Source: Siphonodentalium dalli (lineage: Eukaryota; Mollusca; Scaphopoda; Gadilida; Siphonodentaliidae). Taken from it: a DNA stretch of 64,000 bases. This document shows positions 29,150-40,979 of the stretch, one piece after another. Position 1 is the first letter of the stretch. Every line of letters starts with the position of its first letter. The notes beneath the pieces are model-generated. The model searched no databases, was not told where the DNA came from, and saw only the letters and a program-made list of their open reading frames with translations. The stretch lies in the NCBI GenBank assembly GCA_032622095.1, contig CP136069.1, forward strand, positions 89,943,878 to 90,007,877, read 5' to 3'. Made by a program: the position numbers and the translations under genes.

Positions 29150-30752
29150 GGAATCCTATTGCGGCCACTTGCTAATGGCGCTTTCGGCGCACTTTTTGTC
29201 GCTTTCGGCGCGATCGGCGCATCGCGCCGAAAGCGACAAAATGTGCGCCATTAGCGTTGTTTCGGCGCGCGCCGAAAGCGCCGAAAGCGACAAAACCTGC
29301 GCCTTTACGGCGCACTTTTTGTCGCTTTCGGCGCTTTCGGCGCACCGCGCCGAAAGCGACAAAATATGCGCCATTAGTGCAATCGGCGCGGTGCGCCGTT
29401 AGAGCATTCGGCGCGGTGCGCCATTAGCGCGGTGCGCCGAAAGCGACAAAATATGCGCCATTAGCGCATGTACAATTAAGTATGTGATCACACCAGCAGG
29501 GGTGCCGGAAGAGGGGGCAGAGTGGGCAGCTTCAGTTGAGGCCAGTCTAGATGCTAGGATTTGTGATTTTCTTGTACAGTTTTCAAAAAAATTTCTCACA
29601 CTGCGTTGAACAACAATGGTCAGCCCGGTGTGTCCTGGTCTCTTGTCCATAGCCGTGTGCATTTGTCTGGATTTAGACCACTAGATGTTAGGATATTAGG
29701 CATGAGCACTAAGGTGAAAGGGGGGGGGGGGGATGCAAATGGAATTATGTAAAATTTGTGTTTTGTCTGATTCTGATTCAAGGAGGTGCAGTTGGAATTT
29801 CACAAGGTGGACACCCCAACGGAGACCCTCTAGCCACATCCCTGGGACCGTCTGATCGGATTGAGTACCTTTAACTACCCACAAAGGAGGGACCAGGACC
29901 ACACGGCCACAATAATTTTAAATCTGAATAATGACAAATTATAGCATTTGGAGGTCTATCTACAGCAAAATTCAGCCCCTCCCTTTTAAAATTGATACAT
30001 AGGCCTATACATTGTACATATGGCCATGCCCGATCTGTGCAGGGGCACCGGAAGCATCCAAGGGCAGGGGGGGGCAGAGCCTACAAAAAGGGAACTTTTC
30101 TGCAAAAAAAAGGGCATTTTCTCCGCAAACTCGGAAAAATAACCATAAATTCATTGTGGCAAAAATCCCTATTTTAAAGGTATTTGTCGGTTTTTATGGC
30201 CGTTTTGTGACAAAATTGACAAAAAATTTATATTCCTTGTGAAATTGGTGGTATTTGGACAAAAAAAGTCACATTTTACTGTAAAAACATGAGATTAAAC
30301 ACACAAAAAGCATTTTCTTTCTCCAGAAAAAGGGCAAGTCCTGCCCCCGCTCGCCCCCTTGGTCAAGGGCAGGGGGTCAGCTGCCCCATCTGCCCCCTCT
30401 TCCGGCACCCCTGCTGGGGTGATCACATACTTAATTGTACATGCGCTAATGGCGCATATTTTGTCGCTTTCGGCGCACCGCGCTAATGGCGCACCGCGCC
30501 GAATGCACTAATGGCGCAAGGCGCCGATTGCACTAATGGCGCATATTTTGTCGCTTTCGGCGCGGTGCGCCGAAAGCGCCGAAAGCGACAAAAAGTGCGC
30601 CGTAATGGCGCATGTTTTGTCGCTTTCGGCGCTTTCGGCGCGCGCCGAAACAACGCTAATGGCGCACATTTTGTCGCTTTCGGCGCGCGCGCCGAAAGCG
30701 ACAAAAAGTGCGCCGAAAGCGCCATTAGCAAGTGGCCGTAATAGGATTCCAT
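29150..30752. mobile_element. non-autonomous DNA transposon with terminal inverted repeats of about 380 bp
   Basis: It begins GGAATCCTATTGCGGCCACT and ends AGTGGCCGTAATAGGATTCC. The inverted arms extend to about 29531 and 30374 and are full of GCGCCGAAAGCGACAAAA-type subrepeats. The flanks ACAGATCTAT (29140-29149 and 30753-30762) form an 8-10 bp duplication of the interrupted repeat, which with long TIRs fits a Mutator-like (MULE) element. No transposase frame is seen. The interior holds a copy of the 24071 family and a CAGGGGC-ended MITE. Confidence 0.7.
30040..30413 (+). mobile_element. hAT-like MITE (copy inside the long-TIR element)
   Basis: Ends are CAGGGGCACCGGAAG and CTTCCGGCACCCCTG. 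The body matches 43708-44083 (AGGGCATTTTCTCCGCAAACTC, AAATTGGTGGTATTTGGAC, GGGCAAGTCCTGCCCCCGCTC, quoted in part). Its right end is shared by the outer arm, and the opposite arm carries only the truncated end (about 29497-29531). Confidence 0.65.
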
Positions 30753-30905
30753 ACAGATCTATACCATTTCCATGTCATAAAAGGGATCTAGGAGTTACTG
30801 AGGGATTGCTTCCCTCATATGGTGGGCCTATAGACTTGAGTGATGTGTTTAGACCTGTGCCATTTAAAATTAATTCATGGGGGAATCAATGAATATTAAT
30901 TTTTA

Positions 30906-30994
30906 TTTGCGCTTAAGCGCAAATCATTTGCGCTTAAGCGCAAATGATAGAGGTTATTTGTGCTTAAGCGCAAATATTTGCGCTTGAGCGTAAA
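30906..30994. repeat. tandem 18-bp palindromes TTTGCGCTTAAGCGCAAA
   Basis: Four copies in about 90 bp, two exact and two with one or two changes. Related CGCTTAAGCATAATT words occur at 63345-63440. Confidence 0.85.
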
Positions 30995-30999
30995 TACAT

Positions 31000-31483
31000 A
31001 ATAAATGTGAAAAGGGCCTCCCATAGATTTACACTGGTTTATACATTACATGGTTTATTATTTAACAGCGTGCGGACATGTTTTCGAATAATCCTATAGT
31101 AAAATCAATGTAAATCCTCACATAACTTTGGTATTATCATGTTGAATTCTCAATTCACCCCAGTAAATTCATGTACCGAACAAACCGTGATTGGAAAAAA
31201 CCCCGTCAGGAAAACAATTGCAAGAACCTGCTAGTACCAGAACATATTGGTATTTCGGTGCTCCATACCACATATAATTAGATTTATAAAGTGATCGCAT
31301 CATTGTGCAGGTTGCAGGTTGGGTATTTCTGAGACATTCGAAAATATCGTTCTCATTTATGACGATTGCGTCATCGTCTATTTTTAGACCAGCCACGCGT
31401 ATTTATTTACAACACGTAGCGCCATCTACAATCATAAAGCCACGTACTCACACTCACAGCTCGATTTGTCGATACAACGAAAA
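31000..31483. other. upstream region of the zinc transporter gene
   Basis: About 480 bp before the start codon at 31484. It must contain the promoter and 5' UTR unless there is an upstream non-coding exon. I see no clear TATA box or CpG-rich stretch. Confidence 0.4.
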
Positions 31484-32201
31484 ATGGCTACACACAACCG
31501 GCTTTACAGAAATATGTTCAGTGGCATATTTATTGCGTGTTTTATGTTGATTGGACTTGTTTTGAGTGCAGACCATCATTCACATGAACACGAACATGGG
31601 CATGCACATTCCGATACACCACCGTCTTTCAAATATTCGAAAGAAGCAAATCCGGATTTGCCGACCGAAAATGTGAATGATGACAAAAAATCGGATTCAA
31701 CATCATTTGATCTCAATGTATGGGGGAAAGCCTTGATGGCAACTGCCATCATTAGCATTGCTCCAATCTTCATTTTGGTGTTCATCCCTTTGGAAAACAC
31801 AAAAGAGAATAGTGGCTTCCTGAAAATTCTTCTGAGTTTTGCTTCTGGAGGCTTGCTTGGTGACGCTTTCCTGCATCTTATTCCACATGCAGTTTCTCCA
31901 CATGATCACAGCGATGATAGTCATGGTCACACACATTCACACGGTCATTCTCACGGTGATGGCGAGGGCCATTCCCATGACTTATCTGTAGGCATATGGG
32001 TGCTTTCTGGTATTATAGCATTTCTGTGTGTAGAAAAGTTTGTGCGATATATGAAAGGGGGTGAAGGTCATGGACATTCACATTCCACAGGCAGTGTTGT
32101 GAAAACCAAAAATAAAAAGGAAGATATTCCGAAGGAGGACACCAAGAAAAAGACTAATGGGAACAAAAACATCAAGAAGACTGATAATAATCGTGATGAT
32201 G
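31484..32201 (+). CDS. slc39a7: ZIP-family zinc transporter SLC39A7/ZIP7, coding exon 1
   Basis: Three exons (31484-32201, 40777-40979, 42224-42475) join in phase to 391 codons, a 390-residue protein. ZIP7 releases zinc from the ER/Golgi to the cytosol. This exon encodes residues 1-239: a signal-like hydrophobic segment (about 12-28), a His-rich lumenal stretch ([12 protein letters not shown], 31-42), a membrane span near 83-102, the conserved [20 protein letters not shown] (116-135), a His-rich loop ([12 protein letters not shown]), a span near 169-184, another His cluster (197-201), and a Lys-rich cytosolic loop. The start is the ATG in an AAAATGG context at 31484; an in-frame TTG further up is not needed. 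The donor is G|GTAAAT at 32201/32202 (phase 1). The protein is shorter than vertebrate ZIP7 (about 470), mainly through shorter His-rich and cytosolic loops. Confidence 0.95.
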
Positions 32202-32979
32202 GTAAATGATTAATTGCAGCATAAAATATTTTAAGCCATACCATACATGTATAGGGCTACAGTGATTCATTGCAGATGAAGTCTGCACTGACATCTTACA
32301 AGATGGTCATACATCTGGCACCGCAGATAATTTTTGTTAGTTGCATCCGGGAAAACAAATTTCTGGGCACTATGGTAATGAGTGGTGTCCGTCTGTCTTT
32401 CCATCTGTCTGAAATGTTTGTTGTCTAGATGATAACCACAACTTGAATATTATTTCACAGAATTTTATGAAACTTTGTACATGGCCTTCATACTAGAATG
32501 TCCCCGATCATGTATAAATTTGTTGCCAGTCCGACAAATTCTGACAGAGATGCTAGTACCGATATGATCATTAATGATGAATAATTTTGTTGTCCGGATA
32601 ATAACTTGAATAGTATTTGACAGAATATCATAATACTCATTGTCCCCACATCCGGTTGTAACTAGCAATCTGATTGGCTACAACGCCACGTGTAAATCAC
32701 CATGTCCCCCGTCACCCTTGACAGCGGGGTATAAGAGAACGTGCGCAAAACATCGGGGGTATATGAGCACGTGAAACATCGGGGGTATATGAATGACCCT
32801 TGAACTGACAGTTTCCACCAATCGTGACGTTGCTTTCGCCTGCCGAGTTTGACGTCACCTGACGCCAGATCGTAGGTCGGCTACTGAATTATTCTTATTG
32901 GTGCATGTGAATTATTCGGAGAACCTATGAAAACACACTTAAATTAAGGAGACATGACTATTATTGTGGGGACAAAATC

Positions 32980-33121
32980 GTTATCTCCGGTAACATCGTG
33001 GGGTACATGGAGATTTAATACCTGGATGTCTCTTTTTGAACCCCTCGGCTCCGCCTCGGGGTTCAAAATCTACATCCAGGTATTAAATCTCCATATACCC
33101 CCGATGTTGCCGAAGATAACT
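32980..33121. repeat. imperfect palindrome with CCTCGGCTCCGCCTCGGGG centre
   Basis: The arms GTTATCTCCGGTAACATCG..TACATGGAGATTTAATACC and GGTATTAAATCTCCATATA..CGATGTTGCCGAAGATAAC (partial quotes) flank a GC-rich inner hairpin GAACCCCTCGG/CCTCGGGGTTC. Two tandem CATCGGGGGTATATGA words at 32750-32790 echo part of the arm. MITE-like. Confidence 0.8.
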
Positions 33122-34183
33122 AATAGTATCTGAAGTGTATGGTCTTCTTATTAGAAAGGTCCAATCCAGTTTGAATTTGGGATCAGTTTGACCATTTCTG
33201 ATGGAGCTGTGGTACTGATTGCATTCATATTTTGTGTGGATTAATCACATGAAAATGCAGATTTAATTTTGGTCCTGTTACAGGTAGTTTGTCATCTACC
33301 CCCTAAGGGCCCCCTTGAACATTACCCCCCCCCCCCCCAGGTTGGAAAATACACATAGTTTATCTCTAGTGATGTGGACCTCACTAGGTGGTCCAGTTCA
33401 GACAATTCCGTTCTGCTACTGGCCTTAAAATCTGACGAGAATTGGAATCATGATTCTCATTTTGATTCTCGTAAAAAGTAAGTCTTGATTCACTGCAGAA
33501 ATGCTATGTTTTGATGCTCGCAAAATCTAATGGATTTTAAGGCCTGTGTTACCCTTGTCTGGACCTGTCCAAAGTGGTCCAGTCCACTGACATGTGAATG
33601 AAATACCCTTTTAGCAAAGTGTTCAACATATACAGGGAAAATTAAGTTTACTACTGTATATCAAAACAAGGTGCGCAAACAATGTTGGTAGCATTGCTTG
33701 CCGCAGTTAACAAGGTGGCACTGCAATAACTCAGTACTGGTACATAATTTGAATATAAACTTTTAGAGGTGATGTACCGTTGTTATTAGGCCAGTAAAGA
33801 TGCACATTGCTTTTCAAAATTCAAAGGGTGGTACCAGGATTTAGTTCCTTGGCTTTATTGACAGCAAGCCTCCAAATAAGTGGTCTGACAAAGATAATTG
33901 TCAGGATGCCAAATGCGTATTTTTATAGGTTGTCAGGCTCTGCTTTGAAACTGTCTGACAGAATGTCATGTTGAAATATTTACATATTTTTAAGATAAAT
34001 ATCACTGGTAATGTGATATTTTGCAAAAATAAATTGATGTACTACCGGTAGTTGTGTGCTGTTAAATTAAATTTGTTCTATTGGAGGGTAGTTTTTATAT
34101 GCCCGTTTGAAAAAAATAGTCGTATTATGTACCGGTACTAGTAAATGGGTTGTCCGTCTATCCATTGTCCATACATCCGTCCG

Positions 34184-34560
34184 CTTTTGGTTTACACCAA
34201 ATTTGGTATGTTAGTTTACCAATCCAAAATACAGATCAAGTTCGAATATGGGTTTCGTCCGTATGATTTTGATTGAGTTATATCCCTTTTTCGACTTAGA
34301 TTTTACCTGATTTGCGGTTTCCGTATGATAACTTTAGATTGAATCAAGTGAACTGAGCTAAATTTGGTATATTAGTTTACCACCCCAAAATACAGACCAA
34401 ATTCGAATATGGGTTTTGTCCACATGATTTTGACTGAGTTGTGCCCCTTTTTCAACTTAGATTCTACCTGATATGCAGTTTCCAGATGATAACCTTAGAT
34501 TGAATCGAGTGAACTGAACCAAATTTGGTATACAGATCAAGTTCAAATATAGTATAGTCG
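34184..34560 (+). repeat. tandem repeat with period about 160 bp
   Basis: The block AAATTTGGTATRTTAGTTTACC..AAAATACAGA..TTCGAATATGGGTTT recurs at intervals near 160 bp (about 34198, 34358 and a shortened third near 34520). Confidence 0.75.
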
Positions 34561-36428
34561 TTGTAGTGATTTTGAAGAGTGAACCTAGAAAAATCTTTTA
34601 TAACGCCAGTTTTTGTGTCATTTTGACCGGGAATATTTCGACAACAATATATCCAAAATCCACTAAAATACGCTTTGGGGATTTTTTTTTAGAGACATTT
34701 GAATACACGCAGGGTATTTCGTCATTATGACACAAAATTTCCGATTGCAGATACATGCAGAGAGTTTAATTGTGTGAGTTCGCATACCACGCATTCGTGG
34801 CAAGTTTGCGTGGATAATTGTCATACATGTATGAGTATACGATAGTACGACCCACTACAGTATAGGCCATCCGTGCCTTCCACTAATAGAGAGCGTTGAT
34901 GTAGAACTCCAATGTATGCGTGCGTTCCACAATAAAGAGCGCGTTCTACTAGCATTGGAGAAAACACCATTATACACGCAAGCCACGTGTGCGCTCAAGT
35001 AATAAAGTGCATGCGTTATCATAGAACGCCATAACGCATGTCACTGCAGTTGTGTTAGCAATAGTTCACATTGTTCGCAGTTGTTTCTCATTTATCATTT
35101 CGATTTTATATCTCTAATTGTGAAAGTAGTAAAAGTGTTTTTTCGGAGTCGGTCACACGTTTCCTGTTGAAACCTAACGGTGACAACATACGCAGAGTCG
35201 TTATTTCGTGCATGGGAGAGTCCAGATTATTGATCATGGATTTCACGCCATAGTTCCGTAAATGAACAGACCAGATTACACTGTGTCCAATACAGTTATG
35301 TAAACGAACTGACCCTAATCGTTATTTTGTGGATTTACGTCGATTATTGCAGAATATATACGATCCATATCAAATAATTTAAAATAAGTAGCTAAATGTG
35401 TGCTTTCGAATGTACAAGTGGATAATTTTACTGAAATTAGACATTATTGATAGTAAGGCTAGGGACCAAATGACGAATTTGAAGCTTGTCAATTTCAACA
35501 TGTTCATTTCATAATTTTATTCATAAAATGTAGCCCACACGCATGTTGATTTCAACTAATCTCGGCGATTAACATCATCATTTACCGAATTCGAGTGATT
35601 GAACCTGAATGTATCTTCTGCTGTGTTCGTAATTATATGTTCCTTCTTATTCAAGATATAGTATGATTATATTATATCTATGTATTAACAACTAAGTGTA
35701 TGTACTTTATATCTAGTCTTTAAAAAAAATCCATATTTAAACTGTTTTGTTTCGTTAAATGTAGTCGTTTCACAGTCTCTGTAGTGCCGAAACACAGGCA
35801 TTTGTTTGGTTCAAATGTTGTCCATTACTTGGAAAATAAAGCTTACTTAAGATTTTAATTCCGTCCGATGTCAAGCAGAATAGCATCGACCATTCCATTG
35901 GTTACAACACCATCACTGTTCGGATCTCAGTTGGGATTTTAACGAATAAGTTAAGAGATACAAGCACTCCGTCAGTTAAACCGAAACGCCCAGTCAAATA
36001 CTAACTGACTGTTCACCCAGTGCCTGACTCAGTGGGTGGCCGATAATGTCGACCATAACATAGCAACTTTCGATGGCAGGGGGTCCTTCCATGGAATGGG
36101 GATCATTGCAATTTCTACACCCATGAATCCACCGCCACTGACCATGATATGTGATCATAGGACAAAAGCGATTGAGGGTTGATGAGCTCGTGATTGATAA
36201 AGGAGTGTCCATCCCTAAATATGTTGATGTTATTGGCAAAGGAATTTCCAATATCAAACTGGAAACTCTTCTTCGTTTGGCCACATCCTACACCCTCCCA
36301 TCTGATCACAGTACGGATCGCATGTACATGGCCCTCAGCATGTTTGTTCAGTAAACACCTAGCTCGAACTGGTCAGGTTTCATGCAAAGTGCTTGCTCGC
36401 TGGACGACACTGACCGCTGAGAAATCAG

Positions 36429-36720
36429 TTGTTCTGTTCCGTCCCATCATTTACTAGTACTCTACACTCAATGTATGTTGAGGAACATGTATGTAGATTG
36501 AACACCCAAACCCCATTTATCCCTTTTGACCAGATTGTGTGGCTCCAGGTGGTAAACACAATAACCTCTAAGTCGATGAACATAGTGTGTTGGCTCGGAC
36601 GATTTCATACTGTAGTGAGCTTCATGTGGAGTATCGCCTCGATGATGAAGGGGTTGGTACAGTGACCCATGATATATTTATTGAAAGGCATTGTCGAGGG
36701 TCTTGCTTGATCTCTACCTA
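36429..36720 (+). pseudogene. decayed transposon-associated protein fragment
   Basis: A plus-strand frame encodes PFDQIVWLQVVNTI followed by LGRFHTVVSFMWSIASM, resembling a segment (FDQ..Y.KA.., LGGFH..MSF.G..) that I recall from large repetitive ORFs of marine invertebrates. Upstream pieces (KHLARTGQVSCKVLARW near 36350) fit the same protein in another frame. Broken by stops; low-confidence family recall, function not known. Confidence 0.35.
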
Positions 36721-37244
36721 GTTGATTATGCGTTTTTCAATAAGTTGATAGCTGAAGTTGTCCTAGTCGATGCCAGTTCTCCGGACAATTAATCAATAAG
36801 TGAACAAGATGACGCTCAGCATCACAAGTAAAACAGGCTGATGTCCACGTTAATGTTGGCAAAAACACGAATTGGCAAAGGCTCTGACTGATTTTGTTCT
36901 AGAAGGCGAATAATCACAGTAGGGAATTGAGATCATTCTTGGGAGCGAAGCTCTTCCCCATAGAGTGAAGTGGATCAAAAACTCAACATATCAGGAAGTA
37001 GCCATGTTCGATGGTTCGGTCATACCGGTAGCTCATCTATTAAAGAGCACAACCGGGCCACTATTAAAAATATTTGTGTTTGTCCACTCCCGACCTTAGA
37101 TTTTGGAAGTGGGTAGGTAAATATATATATATTTTTTTCATTAGACCTGATATTTATAATTTTCCCATATAATAAAACATATCACAAATATCATGATTCG
37201 GCATGCTTTATTTGACTAGTTATGTTGCTGAAAATTGTCATTAG

Positions 37245-37400
37245 GACTTTATCTTGGACTCCTCTTTGGGATCTCCTTATGAATTTCTGCACATTTCTTG
37301 CACACTGGCAGCACCACCTTGTATCTCTTTAATATGTCAGGGTCCCTTGTGCCATTTGGCCCACAGCAGTGGCAGCAGATGTCCAGACTCTCTTGCGAAG
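37245..37400 (-). pseudogene. decayed cysteine-cluster coding fragment
   Basis: The minus strand reads ICCHCCGPNGTRDPDILKR, then VVLPVCKKCAEIHKEIPKR: two Cys pairs spaced like a zinc-binding cluster at the end of a larger protein. The upstream frame is broken. Probably transposon-derived; unrecognised family. Confidence 0.3.
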
Positions 37401-39779
37401 AATAAAATGCAAATTCAACATGAGCTTCACAAGAATGTTATTCTATTGACGTGTATATCAAGGGTCGGGGCACACATGGCAGGATCGATGCATGTATCCC
37501 GGATTTTCAGTCAGAAGATAGGGGCAGTTATATTTAGGCGTGTGGGGTGGCCTGACCGTGTCTCTCATATTTTATTCATTGAACACAGGGTCTTACAACT
37601 TGCATCCAGAGTGGTGTCATCTTAGTCGTCTCCAGTCACCAGCATTGGAGCATGCCTGCTGCAGCCGTGAAACCTTCAAAACATTCTCAATTCAAGCTAT
37701 ATACAAGCCGGAATTGAACAAGAACTGGGCAGGTGTTGCAGTGGGATTGGTTGGGACAGGGTGGGGGAGGAATATAAAGTGGACACCCCATGGCATATTT
37801 GTGACCTATTCTCAAAGAAAGGTTGGAGTAATAATAGCACAATTTAACTCAATAATTTTTTTTAATCATTTTTAATTTATTAATTTTAATAATAATATAT
37901 TTACTATGTTTTCCTTTTGGAAGAAACTTGGGCAGAACCTTTTCTTTTAATGTTCCCAAAAGCATATAAAAAGCATTGGTGCACTGATCCTTCCTGTTTT
38001 GTGCTGTTTCACTTTCAGGCACTCTCTCAGTCAGTGTAAATTTCACAAATTTGAGTGTTTTTTTCGAAGTCCAAAGCATTCTGAATGGGTTCTCTACACT
38101 CAGGAGTAAAGATATCTAGGTCCCTGAAAATCTAGGTCCCTGAAACTTCAACTCAATTCCACTTCCACACTGGAAGGCTCACATTCCGCATCGCTGGACA
38201 CTTCGTTCAATAAATGTCCCTTGATAATGATTATATTGACTCGAGGGGTTAATCTGCATAATTTTGTTTTGAACTAAAATGCATGGGAGTAGTTCCGATG
38301 AGCTGCTACCGGAAGTAGAAAAAGTACGGAGTAATATGTTCCGGACGGCAAAGGATTGCCGCTAAGAGGAAACGGGTTAGCCGATTTTGACAAACAAAAA
38401 CAATTTTAGGGAAGTGCAATAAAAATATTTCGGTCTGATTTTCTTTTGAATCGTCACTGGAAATCGAACATGGCCGACAGTCTGATGCTCGGAAACCTGG
38501 CAAAGGTGGTGCTGCCAATTAGCGATTCGACGACACCGTGCACAAGGCTGGCCAGTTCATAACTTCCCATATCCTGTTTGCACATGTATGGGGATGCTGT
38601 GATACCACCTCTGCATTATTCCGACATGGGAACACGAGTATGCTCAGAAAGATAAACAAATCTGCTGAAGTTCGTAAAATATTACTCATGCAGGAGTCTA
38701 ATGCAAATCAGAAACCATCGGCGATGCCGACATGCGGCTTTACCTTGTGTGTGGTGGTAAGAAAGAAGAGCCCAAAAACTCCTACCAACAGAAAGAGCGG
38801 CATACTATCACAGACCCAGAGTCTATCTGCCGGTCATGAATCGGAGAACACTGAATAACGACGTATTGAATCATGAGAGATGGGGTTGGGGACTTCGTGT
38901 CACGGAACTTGCCCCAGTCATGACTGACCAGAATGAAGCCCAAGACGTATTGCTCAAGTCGGTACAGTGGAAGTGTATAAGATGACACAAACAAAACATG
39001 TGATATGTGTGCACATGTCGCAAACATGGTCTCAAACGTGTTATCGCTTGTAGAGAGAGCTGCATTAATTCAAAAGAAAATACTGGTAGGAGATGACGAG
39101 GATGAGGTTTGAGTATATTAATATGTCTGATACACAGGTGTCGAAATTATGACTCATTTCCATACTCTGGTCATCACTGGCCGATTTCTATCAACAAAAT
39201 AAAAAGTACATAATTGTCATTTTGGTGGTCATCTTTGTGGCCATCTTTCTGGCTCCCTGTGACAGATATTTGGTCAATGTGACTCCCGTGGAATCTTCTG
39301 TCAAACGTAATGACATTTCTTCGAAAGCAATCTCATTATCTCTGCCTGACAAAGGACTAATGCTGCTTTGGGAAAAAAATTTCATTTTTGGATGCCATCT
39401 TGGATGCCATCTTGAATCATGAATGTTCCCCAATGCGGATTTTGGATATGTTATTCCCGATACTTTTCCACATAAAATGATACCAAAACCAGCTTTATAA
39501 CAATTTTTTCTAGGTTCGACCTCCCGACGACCACACTAATATGGGTTCTGTCTACATGCCCCACTCTACTCCAGAAACTGGCGTATTATGCCATGTGTAG
39601 CATGCTCTTGTTAATTATTTGTTTTGCCAAAATCTGGGTTTTTCAGATGTATGATTATTAGAACTTAGACAAAAATTGGAATTGGAAAGTTTATGGAATG
39701 AGTTTTTCCTCCCGGTCGATTTATAACATGCTACTGTCCTGTGTTCCATACAGTCATTAGTTCGTAATGATAGGCCTAG

Positions 39780-40330
39780 CCTTTTTGCTCTTTGCATCAC
39801 TAATTCCTTTGGCACACCCTACAGGCCATATCCCTCATCCATCTCCAAACTCATATATGGATCCTCGGGATGATCTCTAGATGGAGCTTACCATTTTATC
39901 GGACCCGTGATTTTGGTTGACCTCTAGTACAAGTTTGTATTACTTAAATATTTATACTTTCTGTATGTCCTATCACTCTGTTGACTGTATGGTTGAAATT
40001 ATCCCCTCTCCAAGTTGAGCTCAAAATGTCATTGAATGCTTTCATCTGATTCAACCCAAATTTTACTGAAATCTCGGGGTGACCTATATTTGATGGGAGC
40101 CATCAATTTTTTCCCCCGAATTTCATTTAAAAACATTGGCTGTCAGTTATAGGCATGTTTAGGAACACCAACATGCACCTGTATAGATGGGTGCTATCAA
40201 AAATAAATGACTTTCGATTAAAACATGGCCACTGACGGCCATCTTGGATTTTATTCTTTGCATGACTAAATCCTTCGTCACACCCTATAATCATCATTTT
40301 CCACCAGATTGATCGCAAACTGCATGACAA
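39780..40330 (+). repeat. dispersed repeat with CTTTGCATGACTAAATCCTT block
   Basis: Two related blocks (about 39790-39910 and 40140-40300) share CTTTGCAT..CTAATTCCTTTGGCACACCCTA and CATGTTTAGGA with 63720-64000. Non-coding. Confidence 0.6.
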
Positions 40331-40434
40331 ATCCCCAGAACAAAATTGACCTCACCCCCAATAGGATCAAGTATTGGGGGTGGGCTTGTGGGGTAAATGT
40401 TTGTTTTGGGGACCTGTGAACTAAATACAGCAAT

Positions 40435-40631
40435 GCCCTAATTAATCGACTCCCTAACCACAGCAGAATTATGGGTAACTTTTCAGGATTTTGTTGGAAA
40501 TATGGCTTGTTGCCATTCATCGGAAAGCTCCCCGAGAGCTTTCCGATGAATTGCAACAAGCCATATTTCCGACTAAATCCTGAAAAGTTACCCATAATTC
40601 TGCTGCGGTTAGGGAGTCGATTAATTAGGGC
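40435..40631. mobile_element. 197-bp palindromic MITE (copy 1, intron 1)
   Basis: An almost perfect palindrome starting GCCCTAATTAATCGACTCCC and ending in its inverse, with an axis near 40533 (AAAGCTCCCCGAGAGCTTT). A second copy lies at 41961-42161. No coding content. Confidence 0.9.
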
Positions 40632-40776
40632 TTTACTGTATGGGTCTCCTTGTTGACCTCTAGTGTTATTTAAACTTTCCACATTCTTTATCGCTCTATT
40701 AACTGTAATGTATCACATTATCCCGTTGACTAAGTTGAGCTACATTGTCATTGACTCTTCATTTTATGTCTTGCAG

Positions 40777-40979
40777 TGGAGGACATTAAAGTTGCGGGCT
40801 ATCTGAACCTGGCTGCAGACTTTGCTCACAATTTCACCGATGGTCTGGCAATCGGGGCATCATTCCTGTCTGGTCATACACTCGGACTAATAACAACCTT
40901 CACGATCTTCCTGCATGAGATTCCTCATGAGATAGGAGATTTCGCTATTCTAGTCCAATCAGGTTGTAGCAAGAAAAAA
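40777..40979 (+). CDS. slc39a7: SLC39A7/ZIP7, coding exon 2
   Basis: 203 nt encoding residues 240-307 (the first codon is completed by the last base of exon 1). It carries both ZIP signature motifs: HNFTDG at 257-262 and HEIPHE at 286-291, whose His, Asp and Glu residues line the zinc path in two adjacent membrane helices. It ends SGCSKKK, as in the family. Acceptor CTTGCAG before 40777; donor GTAAGT at 40980. The phase change 1 to 0 is consistent with both neighbours. Confidence 0.95.

Larger units (their letters stand above)
28780..30900. repeat. dispersed repeat interrupted by the long-TIR insertion
   Basis: 28780-29149 contains two related blocks (CAGCATCTCTGTCC..CACAGATATATACCATTTCC and CAGCATCCCTGTCC..CACAGATCTAT). 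Sequence continuing the second block resumes at 30753 (ACAGATCTATACCATTTCC, GCTTCCCTCATATGGTG). The gap between is filled by the element at 29150-30752. Non-coding. Confidence 0.7.
32202..40776 (+). other. intron 1 of slc39a7 (8.6 kb, repeat-filled)
   Basis: The donor GTAAAT and the acceptor TTATGTCTTGCAG bracket the intron. It contains dispersed repeats, hairpins, two decayed transposon-protein fragments and a 197-bp MITE (listed separately). Stretches not listed (33130-34140, 34560-36400, 37680-39780) show no gene I can support. Confidence 0.85.

Noticed and set aside
29124-30892. Several open frames with Ala/Glu/Ser/Asp/Lys repeats in the long-TIR element
   Set aside because: They follow the GCGCCGAAAGCGACAAAA subrepeat in both strands and several frames; no coding signal beyond the repeat.
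31466-31483. Upstream TTG as start of the zinc transporter
   Set aside because: Not an ATG; the ATG at 31484 has a good context and leaves a proper signal-like segment.
36115-36457. Several overlapping open frames in slc39a7 intron 1
   Set aside because: Short and mutually overlapping; at best remains of a transposon protein, described at 36429-36720.
40278-40682. 134-codon minus-strand frame
   Set aside because: It runs through the palindromic MITE; the same residues appear on the other strand because of symmetry.
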